From Phycisphaeraceae bacterium (lineage in GTDB: Bacteria > Planctomycetota > Phycisphaerae > Phycisphaerales > Phycisphaeraceae), in the NCBI GenBank assembly GCA_020850375.1, contig JADZET010000326.1:1-7012 (forward strand): a DNA stretch of 7,012 nucleotides, in the 5' to 3' direction. The notes beneath the pieces are model-generated. The model worked only from the letters and a program-made list of their open reading frames with translations. It did no database searches and was not told where the DNA came from. Position numbers and translations under genes: made by a program. This document shows positions 1 through 5,419 of this stretch, piece after piece. Position 1 is the stretch's first letter. Each line of letters starts with the position of its first letter.

Positions 1-484
1 AGCCCGGCAGGCCCTGCTCGGCCAGGCCCCGGGGCCCGACCAGCATCGCCAGCCCGACGAAACCGACGATCAATCCCGCCACCTTCGCCGGCGTCGGACG
101 CACGCCCGAAAAGAGCAGCCAGTCCAGCACCACGAACCACATCGGCGTCGAGCCGATGATCAGGGCCGTGATCCCCGAGGGCGTCCACTGCTCGCTCCAG
201 GTCACCAGCCCGTTGCCGCCGAACAGCAGCATCGTTCCGATCAGCAGCGCCGACCGCCAATGCCGCCCCGTCGGACGCGGGGCGCCGCGCCAGCGCGTCA
301 GGCCATACAGGATCAACCCTCCGAGCAGGAACCGGCTGCCGGCCATCAGGAACGGCGGCAGCGTGTCCACCGCCAGGCGGATCGCCAGGTAGGTCGAGCC
401 CCACACGACGTAGATGCACAGGAACGAGGCCACCAGCAGGGGCAGACTTCGCTCGGCGTGTCGTGATGGGGCCGCACCGGACAT
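1..484 (-). CDS. EamA/DMT-family transporter, N-terminal half (runs off window)
   Basis: An open frame starts at ATG 484 and stays open to base 1, giving 161 residues; the family is usually about 300 long, so the C-terminal half lies outside. Residues 16-60 carry the typical first EamA signature (VVWGSTYLAIRLAVDTLPP followed by F-L-M-A-G-S-R-F-L-L-G-G). Further hydrophobic segments lie near 79-95, 104-126 and 134-150. The second conserved stretch, LVTWSEQWTPSGITALIIGS, sits at 93-112, as in YedA/RhaT-like drug/metabolite exporters. Family members move small metabolites or drugs across the inner membrane; the substrate cannot be read from sequence. The start is supported by an AGGGG motif nine bases upstream that overlaps the end of the preceding gene, whose TGA is only six bases away, so coupled translation is likely. 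Family assignment is firm; substrate is unknown. Confidence 0.9.
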   Translation of the reverse strand, partial: MSGAAPSRHAERSLPLLVASFLCIYVVWGSTYLAIRLAVDTLPPFLMAGSRFLLGGLILYGLTRWRGAPRPTGRHWRSALLIGTMLLFGGNGLVTWSEQWTPSGITALIIGSTPMWFVVLDWLLFSGVRPTPAKVAGLIVGFVGLAMLVGPRGLAEQGLPG

Positions 485-490
485 CGTCAA

Positions 491-2245
491 TCACCCCTCA
501 AAGGCGCCGGCGGCGGATCTCTCGCGGACGGCCCGGTAGACGCTGACCGTGATCGTCAGCACCGTCAACGGCATGACAAAGTAGAACATCCCCTCCCGGA
601 AGACGGCCAGCAACTGATCCTGTCCCTCGGCGGACCGCAGGACGAGGTAGAACGTGTACGCCACGTAGTACCCCAGGAAGATCACGCCCTCCCAGCGGGC
701 GATGCGGTGACCGGTGAAGAAGATCGGCAGACACCCCGCCGCCGCCACGATCATGATCGGCAGGTCCACCCACAGCAGGTGATCGGACACGATCAATCCA
801 CCCGGCGTCACGAGCGACGAAATGCCCAGGATCGCCAGCAGGTTGAAGATGCTGCTGCCGACGACGTTGCCCACGGCGATGTCTCGCTCCCCGCGCACCG
901 TGGCCACCAGGGACGTAAAAACCTCCGGCATCGACGTGCCCGCGGCGACGATCGTCAGGCCGATGACCAGCTCACTGACGCCCATCGCCGTGGCCAGCGT
1001 CGTCGCTCCGCCGACGAACCAACGCGTGCCCAGCATCAGCGCGCCCAAGCCGGCCAGGCACATCACGCCCAGCAGCACGCGCCGGCCCACGCTCGCCCCG
1101 CGGCCGACGGCGAACTCGTGGTCGTACTCCTCCTGCACGGCCGGGTTCTTCTGCCGCTTGGCCAGGTAGATCGCCAGGACCGTGTAGCCGACGATCCCCA
1201 CCGTAAGGATCGCGCCGTCGATCTTGCCGATCCGCCCGTCCAGGGCCATCAGCCCCATCAGCACCGACGCCCCGACCATGATCGGCACGTCCCAGCGGAT
1301 CAGCTGCAGCGACACCACCAGCGGGGCGACCACCGCCGACAAGCCCAGGACCAGCAGCACGTTGAAGATGTTGCTCCCGACGACGTTGCCCAGGGCGATG
1401 TCCGGCTGGCCCGACAGCCCCGCCTTGACGCTCACGGCCAGCTCCGGCGAGCTGGTCCCGAAGGCCACGATCGTCAGGCCGATCACCAGCGGGCTGATCC
1501 CCAACGACGCCGCCAGCCGCGACGACCCGCGAACCAGCAGCTCCGCGCCGAGGATCAGCACGGCCAGACCGCCCAGGAGCATCAACCAAGTCATCGGGTC
1601 CAGCACGGACATGACCTCCCAGAACCAGCTCGACTGATAGACCTGCGTGGCCGCCTTGACCACCTGGTCCCACACAAAATAGAGGTAAAACCACGCCCCG
1701 ACATGAATCGCCTGTCCGATCAGCACCGCCAGGCCGTCGCGCTCCATCGAGCCCATGGCCACTAGGATGATGGCGATCGCGGGGATGGTGTTGGTGAAGG
1801 GGATCGGCAGCGGCAGGCTCAGGATCATCGCGGCGACCATGATCGACAGGCCGATGAGGCTGCGCACCCCCGGCAGAAAGGTCCAGCTCCACCGCGGCCG
1901 CAGCAGCTTCTCGAGCCGCAGGGCGATCCGCGTCCCGCCGTGGACGATCTTCTCGAGCGCCCTGGGTGAGATCGGCCGGCGGCGGATCACCCCCGGCAGC
2001 CAGGACTTCATCCCCATCGCCAGCCGCAGCCCGAGCAACCCGATCGCCGCGCCGAAGACCGTCGAGAGCAGCGGGATGGCCACCGGGAACAGGAACGGCA
2101 GGGCCAACAGCAGGATGACCGCCGCCAGCCCTCGGCCGCGCAGGGCCGCCTCCACCTGGCCGATGGTCATGCCGCCGCCCCTGGCCTCGGCGAGCAGGGC
2201 CTGAAGATCATCACTCAGCCGGTTGTTCACGGGCATGGGCGACAT
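491..2245 (-). CDS. ExoD-like domain fused to Na+/Ca2+ (CaCA) exchanger
   Basis: A single uninterrupted frame of 584 residues joins two membrane modules. Residues about 9-190 look like ExoD (exopolysaccharide synthesis/alkaline tolerance family): LSDDLQALLAEA at the start, the hydrophobic LLLALPFLFPVAIPLLSTVFG at 45-65 and LPLPIPFTNTIPAIAIILVA plus ERDG at 144-171. Residues about 218-540 are a YrbG-like calcium/sodium antiporter with both inverted alpha repeats: GLTIVAFGTSSPE (256-268) with GNVVGSNIFN (286-295), and GLTIVAAGTSMPE (429-441) with GNVVGSSIFN (459-468). E268 and E441 are the expected cation-binding glutamates. A last hydrophobic segment lies at 553-570. The frame stays open upstream into prfB, but that part is prfB in another frame. 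ATG 2245 lies two bases after the prfB stop (TGACCATG), and ATG 2236 is an alternative. Predicted inner-membrane cation exchanger; the role of the ExoD part is inferred only. Confidence 0.9.
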   Translation of the reverse strand: MSPMPVNNRLSDDLQALLAEARGGGMTIGQVEAALRGRGLAAVILLLALPFLFPVAIPLLSTVFGAAIGLLGLRLAMGMKSWLPGVIRRRPISPRALEKIVHGGTRIALRLEKLLRPRWSWTFLPGVRSLIGLSIMVAAMILSLPLPIPFTNTIPAIAIILVAMGSMERDGLAVLIGQAIHVGAWFYLYFVWDQVVKAATQVYQSSWFWEVMSVLDPMTWLMLLGGLAVLILGAELLVRGSSRLAASLGISPLVIGLTIVAFGTSSPELAVSVKAGLSGQPDIALGNVVGSNIFNVLLVLGLSAVVAPLVVSLQLIRWDVPIMVGASVLMGLMALDGRIGKIDGAILTVGIVGYTVLAIYLAKRQKNPAVQEEYDHEFAVGRGASVGRRVLLGVMCLAGLGALMLGTRWFVGGATTLATAMGVSELVIGLTIVAAGTSMPEVFTSLVATVRGERDIAVGNVVGSSIFNLLAILGISSLVTPGGLIVSDHLLWVDLPIMIVAAAGCLPIFFTGHRIARWEGVIFLGYYVAYTFYLVLRSAEGQDQLLAVFREGMFYFVMPLTVLTITVSVYRAVRERSAAGAFEG

Positions 2246-2247
2246 GG

Positions 2248-3361
2248 TCAGCCCTGCGCCTTGCTCTTGGCCCGCCGGCGGAGCTCCGCCTCGACGAAGC
2301 CATAGAGATCGCCGTCGAGGACACGCTGCGGGTTGCCCACCTCGTGGCCGGTGCGGATGTCCTTGACACGGTTGTCGTAGATCACGTACGAGCGGATCTG
2401 CGTCCCCCAACCCATTTCGAGTTTTCCACCCGAGGCGGCGCTGATCTCCTGCGCCCGCTTCTGCTCCTCGAGCAGTTCGAGCTTGCCCTTGATGATCGAC
2501 AGGGCCCGGCGCTTGTTCTGCTCGAGGCTGCGCTCGACCGAGCAGAGCACGACAATCCCGCTGGGGATGTGCGTCATCCGCACGGCCGTGGCGACCTTGT
2601 TGACGTTCTGGCCGCCCGGGCCGGCCGAGCGGGCGAAGACCTGCATGTCCAGGTCCTTGTCCAGGATCTCCATCGCCGCCGCGTCGTCGAACTCCGGCAC
2701 CACGTCCACGGCCGCGAAGCTCGTCTGCCGTTTGCCCTGCGAGTTGAAGGGCGACACGCGCGCCAGCCGGTGCGTGCCGCGCTCCGTCGAGAGGTAGCCG
2801 TAGGCCATCGCCCCCTTGACGAAGAGCGTCACGTCCTTGAGCCCCGCCTCCTCGCCGTGCGTCTTGTCCACCTCGCTGACGCTGAATCCCATGTTCTCGC
2901 AGAAGCGCAGGTACATGCGGAGCAGGATCTCGGCCCAGTCCTGGGCCTCGGTCCCTCCCTCGCGGGCGTAGATCGACAGGTAACAATTCCGGGGGTCGTA
3001 CTTGCCCGAGAGCAGCGACAACGACTCGATGCGATCGACCTCGGCCGTCAGGGCGTCGAGCTGGCCGTCGACCTCCTGGCGCGATTCGTCGTCGTCGGCC
3101 TCCTGGGCCATCTTCCAGAGCAACGCCGCGTCCTCGACCCGGGCCGAGACCTTGCGGATGGGCTCGACCTGGGCCTTGATGGCCTTGACCTGCTCGACGA
3201 CCTTACCGGCCGACTCCTGGTTATTCCAGAAGCTCGCCTCGCCCATCTTGGCCTCGAGCTCGGAGAGTTTGACCGTCTTGCCGTCGTAGTTAAAGAGAGT
3301 CGCGGACCGTTAAGATCCGCGCCTGCAGGTCCTCAAGGATCGAGGGGATGTTCTCGTGCAT
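2248..3361 (-). CDS. prfB: Peptide chain release factor 2, made by +1 frameshift
   Basis: RF2 recognises UGA and UAA in the ribosomal A site and triggers peptidyl-tRNA hydrolysis. ATG 3361 opens a 23-codon frame (MHENIPSILEDLQ...) ending at TAA 3292-3290. Skipping base 3292 joins it to the long frame (AAC TAC GAC GGC AAG), giving LNYDGK where E. coli RF2 has LDYDAK. The product is 23 + 347 = 370 residues (E. coli 365). SPF falls at about 203-205 and the catalytic GGQ (SAGPGGQNVNK) at 249-251, within one or two residues of E. coli, which supports the frameshift and the start. GAAAGG five bases upstream of ATG 3361 is the ribosome-binding site. The shifted frame has no ATG, GTG or TTG between its own upstream TAA and ATG 3246, so starting there would lose 38 residues of domain 1. 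It is followed after two bases by the exchanger gene. The identification is very firm. Confidence 0.97.
3289..3295 (-). promoter_or_regulatory. prfB +1 frameshift site, CTT TAA C
   Basis: Reading the minus strand, codon 23 CTT (3295-3293) is followed by the stop TAA (3292-3290) and C (3289). It sits exactly where E. coli prfB has CTT TGA C, and the downstream TAC GAC is also kept. In the known mechanism, slow termination when RF2 is scarce lets the CUU tRNA slip by one base, so RF2 regulates its own synthesis. Here the stop is UAA, which RF1 also reads, and the preceding bases (CGCGACTCT) lack the AGGGGG-type stimulator of E. coli. The position and homology make a frameshift necessary for full-length RF2; its efficiency is unknown. 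Confidence 0.88.
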
Positions 3362-3366
3362 GGAAA

Positions 3367-3372
3367 CCTTTC
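3367..3372 (-). promoter_or_regulatory. Ribosome-binding site of prfB (GAAAGG)
   Basis: GAAAGG lies five bases upstream of ATG 3361 on the minus strand. It decides the start in favour of MHENIPSILEDL over the upstream in-frame ATGs at 3475 and 3463, which would add residues unlike any RF2 N-terminus and would overlap the end of the TPR gene. Confidence 0.65.
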
Positions 3373-3395
3373 GGGGTGAAAATCTCGGCTTGACA

Positions 3396-3440
3396 GAGCC
3401 GGGCACTGTGCCCCGGGCCCTGGCTCCTAGAGCCCGGCTC
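3396..3440 (-). repeat. Nested inverted repeats in the prfB leader
   Basis: In the 110 bases between the TPR gene stop and prfB, GAGCCGGGC (3396-3404) pairs perfectly with GCCCGGCTC (3432-3440). Inside this are two short hairpins: GGGCA/TGCCC (3401-3405 with 3409-3413, loop of 3) and GGCTC/GAGCC (3422-3426 with 3430-3434, loop of 3). The outer pairing shares bases with both inner ones, so the folds exclude each other. No T-run follows on either strand, so a classical intrinsic terminator is not supported. It may be a Rho-type or weak terminator of the TPR gene, an attenuator for prfB, or only GC-rich folding. Confidence 0.45.
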
Positions 3441-3471
3441 GGGCGGGCCAGAGTCATGATCATCACGGCCC

Positions 3472-4251
3472 TCACGGCGTCGACTGGTTGGGCGGCAGGA
3501 CCGACTTGGGGTTCACATGGTCGATCGGCTGGGCTGTGGGCGTGAAAGGCTCGGACTTGAGGATGTCGCCCTCGAGCGACGTGCGAGGCGGCAACCCGAC
3601 GGTCGGGCCGGGCACCAGGCCGTAGCGACGCAGCGCGTTGGCCAACTCGGGATCGTTCGGCCGCAGGTAGTACAGGTGCCGCAGGGCCACCGTGGCCATC
3701 TCGCCGTTGCCCAACGACTCATAGAAGCTCAGCATGGCTTCGTAGGGCGTCGGGTCGGCCGGGTCGGCGATCGCGGCCGCCTTGTTCAGCGCGAGGCGCG
3801 CGCCGTCGACGTCGCCCATCCGCGACTCGAACTTGGCCATGCGGACGTAATCCTCGACCATACCGTATTCGCGGGCGCACTGCTCGAGCAGGCCGACGAG
3901 ATGGGTGCTCTTGTCCTGCGCCAGCAGCGACTCGGCCAGCAGGTCAATGATCCCCGGCGTCTCGGGCCCGTGCGGGTTGAGGGTCAGGGCCTTCTCGAGC
4001 GAGAGCTGGGCGTCGAGCGGGCGGCGGAGCTGCATCCTCACGATGCCGAGCTGGTAATACGCCAGCCAGTCGCGGCTGTTCTGGGCCACGGCCCTGGTGA
4101 GATAGCCCTCGGCCCTGCCGAGCTCGTGGCGTTCGATCGCCTCGGCCGCTCGCTTGTTCAGCACGGTGTTGGGAACCTGGCAGCCGGTGGTCGTCAGCAG
4201 GGCCAGGCCGATCATCGCCGCCATCGTCAACCGTCGTAAGCTCTTGTGCAT
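3472..4251 (-). CDS. TPR-repeat lipoprotein
   Basis: The 259-residue product from ATG 4251 begins MHKSLRRLTMAAMIGLALL and then TTTGC: a short basic region, a hydrophobic core and a candidate lipid-attachment Cys24. The lipobox is imperfect (Thr at -3). Helical pairs of TPR type follow, roughly 32-61, 64-97 (WLAYYQLGIVRMQLRRPLDA then LSLEKALTLNP), 135-168 and 170-203 (PYEAMLSFYESLGNGEMA through YYLRPNDPE). The tail from about 212 is proline-rich and probably disordered. TPR proteins act as protein-protein scaffolds, and this one is probably anchored in the envelope facing the periplasm; no partner can be named. An in-frame ATG at 4272 would add seven residues (MASKDPH), but the better ribosome-binding site and signal peptide favour 4251. 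It is transcribed towards prfB and may share its transcript. Confidence 0.85.
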   Translation of the reverse strand: MHKSLRRLTMAAMIGLALLTTTGCQVPNTVLNKRAAEAIERHELGRAEGYLTRAVAQNSRDWLAYYQLGIVRMQLRRPLDAQLSLEKALTLNPHGPETPGIIDLLAESLLAQDKSTHLVGLLEQCAREYGMVEDYVRMAKFESRMGDVDGARLALNKAAAIADPADPTPYEAMLSFYESLGNGEMATVALRHLYYLRPNDPELANALRRYGLVPGPTVGLPPRTSLEGDILKSEPFTPTAQPIDHVNPKSVLPPNQSTP

Positions 4252-4258
4252 GTGCGGG

Positions 4259-4263
4259 TCCTT
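4259..4263 (-). promoter_or_regulatory. Ribosome-binding site choosing the TPR lipoprotein start
   Basis: AAGGA on the minus strand lies seven bases upstream of ATG 4251. It supports that start, which gives a cleaner basic n-region, over ATG 4272. The upstream ATG has only a GAGGGGG stretch about ten bases before it, so it cannot be excluded. Confidence 0.5.
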
Positions 4264-4402
4264 GCTTGCCATGAGGCTGGCGCCCCCTCGTCCATTTCAT
4301 CTTCCGGGGGAATGGTGACTATCCTAACGTGGAAACCCTCGCCAAGCATGGCGGGCACCCCCGGAAGGGCTTGTCCACCACACCGCGCCGATTCCCATCG
4401 CC

Positions 4403-4786
4403 ATGCAACGACTCGCCTGCGTCATCCTCCGCCACACCAGCAGCCGCGGCTGCCACCACGACTGGCTCTTTGAGCAACCCGTGGTCAGCGGTACAGCTCC
4501 CCTCTGGGCCGCTCGATCAAGCCTGGCGCCGCAGGCCTGGGCCACCGTCGGACGCTGGATGATGGAGGCGCTGCCCCCCCACCGCCGGCGCTATCTGAGC
4601 TATCAGGGCCCGCTGTCCCGTCAGCGCGGCCGGGTCGTCCGGGTGGACGAGGGATGGTGCCTGGGCCGTCTCTGGACGCCGCACCGCATCCTCCTGGACG
4701 TTCGATTGCGGAGATTCACCGGCCTCGTCGAGCTCGAACGCCTCACGTCCGAACGCTGGTCGGCACGGGTCCTGCCGCGGGGATGA
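4403..4786 (+). CDS. Stand-alone LigD 3'-phosphoesterase-like protein
   Basis: The 127-residue product resembles the N-terminal phosphoesterase domain of bacterial NHEJ ligase LigD. ACVILRHTSSRGCHHDWLFE (5-24) aligns with the family's VVQKHDARRLHYDFRLE, and LPPHRRRYLSYQGPLS (57-72), followed by RGRVVRVDEG, aligns with DHPLDYADFEGTIP followed by GTVIVWDRG. By this alignment H18, D20 and H60 match catalytic or metal-binding residues, and H11 probably matches the first His with one extra residue in between. The position of a conserved Arg is L22, so activity could be altered. LigD phosphoesterases trim 3'-ribonucleotide and phosphate ends of DNA; whether this short form does so is inference. No ligase or polymerase domain or Ku gene is nearby. 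ATG 4403 has no clear ribosome-binding site. The gene is divergent from the TPR gene across about 130 bases with no promoter I would commit to. Confidence 0.7.
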   Translation: MQRLACVILRHTSSRGCHHDWLFEQPVVSGTAPLWAARSSLAPQAWATVGRWMMEALPPHRRRYLSYQGPLSRQRGRVVRVDEGWCLGRLWTPHRILLDVRLRRFTGLVELERLTSERWSARVLPRG

Positions 4787-4837
4787 GGTGTCAGGGCTTC
4801 GCGCCGGGGGCTGTTCATCCGCCGCCGGACGGGATAT

Positions 4838-4854
4838 CATGTCATAGACATGTC
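4838..4854 (+). promoter_or_regulatory. Operator-like palindrome upstream of the 142-residue gene
   Basis: CATGTC (4838-4843), ATA, then GACATG (4847-4852) is a perfect inverted repeat, and CATGTC recurs directly at 4849-4854, eleven bases (about one helical turn) after the first copy. TATCAT at 4835-4840, a possible -10 element, overlaps its left arm; no good -35 is visible. The arrangement 55-70 bases before ATG 4909 fits a regulator-binding site, but no binding protein is known. Confidence 0.3.
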
Positions 4855-4908
4855 TGATGATTCGCTCGCGTCTCGGGGTTTTCTCTTCCGTCATCCGTGA
4901 GGTGCGTC

Positions 4909-5337
4909 ATGACCAACATCCGCCGGCCGAATCAGGGCCCGACCGTCAGCGACAAGGACCTCCTGGCCAAGGCCATCCCGATCGAGGACCTCGAAAAAGA
5001 ATCCGCCCCGCCGCCGCCGGACTCGCTCGAACCCATGGAGCTGGCCGCCCCCTCGGTCAGCGAGGCGGACAAGCCCCAGATCAAGCACTTCGGTGCCACG
5101 CACCGCCACGCCGGCGAGCAGTGGAAGCGCCAGCCCGTCGTCACCGGCAAGGGCGCCTGCCACATGCGCACCTTCTTCTCCAAGCTCCGTCCCGACGCCC
5201 TCGAGCACATGGACCGCCAGATCAACGAGTGGCTCGAGCAGCACCCGGAGTACGAGGTCAAGTTCTCGACCACCACCACGGGCCTGCTGCACGAGAAGAC
5301 CGCCGAGCCGGCGATCTTCGTGACGATCTGGGTGTGA
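4909..5337 (+). CDS. Unassigned protein with disordered N-terminus and compact C-terminal domain
   Basis: I do not recognise a named family. The 142-residue product has no signal peptide or membrane segment. Residues 1-58 are polar and proline-rich (ESAPPPPDSLEP at 31-42) and probably flexible. Residues about 83-142 look folded: GACHMRTFFSKL (82-93), an amphipathic helix DALEHMDRQINEWLEQHP (96-113), then EYEVKFSTTTTGLLHEK and EPAIFVTIWV, which alternate like beta strands. The helix plus strands ending in a hydrophobic C-terminus resembles small alpha/beta proteins I associate with planctomycete genomes, but that is impression only. ATG 4909 is chosen because GAGGTG lies four bases upstream; an in-frame GTG at 4897 has no such site. 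Codon use matches neighbouring genes. It lies 122 bases after the LigD-like gene and may have its own promoter. Confidence 0.8.
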   Translation: MTNIRRPNQGPTVSDKDLLAKAIPIEDLEKESAPPPPDSLEPMELAAPSVSEADKPQIKHFGATHRHAGEQWKRQPVVTGKGACHMRTFFSKLRPDALEHMDRQINEWLEQHPEYEVKFSTTTTGLLHEKTAEPAIFVTIWV

Positions 5338-5379
5338 CAAAGCCCCGCATCTGAACCGGTCTGTCTGTCTAAGGCTGAT

Positions 5380-5398
5380 CCGCGCCGCCACGGCGCGG
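5380..5398 (+). terminator. Strong GC hairpin, possible terminator
   Basis: CCGCGCCG (5380-5387), loop CCA, CGGCGCGG (5391-5398) is a perfect eight-base-pair stem with a three-base loop, 43 bases after the stop of the 142-residue gene and 22 bases before the hydrolase start. No T-run follows, so it is not a classical intrinsic terminator; it could pause or end transcription with other factors, or lie in the hydrolase leader. Confidence 0.4.
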
Positions 5399-5419
5399 CT
5401 TATCCGCTAGACTGACTTG

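Noticed and set aside
707..1765. Long plus-strand frame of 352 codons
   Set aside because: It is antisense to the exchanger, very rich in His, Arg, Gln and Asp, with no recognisable domain: a GC-composition artefact.
2246..2986. Upstream extension of the exchanger frame giving an 831-residue protein
   Set aside because: The added 247 residues are prfB read in another frame (Arg/Gly/Ala-rich, no domain); the true start is just after the prfB stop.
3290..3292. prfB as a pseudogene broken by a stop
   Set aside because: The stop sits precisely at the conserved RF2 frameshift position with CTT before and C after, and everything downstream is intact.
2344..3393. Long plus-strand frame of 349 codons
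   Set aside because: It is antisense to the firmly identified prfB and has low-complexity Arg/Leu/Asp composition.
3290..3475. Longer prfB first frame starting at 3475
   Set aside because: Its extra residues are basic and unlike RF2, it overlaps the end of the TPR gene, and GAAAGG marks the start at 3361.
3517..4239. Plus-strand frame of 240 codons
   Set aside because: It is antisense to the TPR lipoprotein, with no domain or start signal.
4273..4402. Promoters in the divergent spacer (TATCCT on plus, TAGGAT on minus near 4319-4328)
   Set aside because: No -35 element with acceptable spacing was found for either strand.
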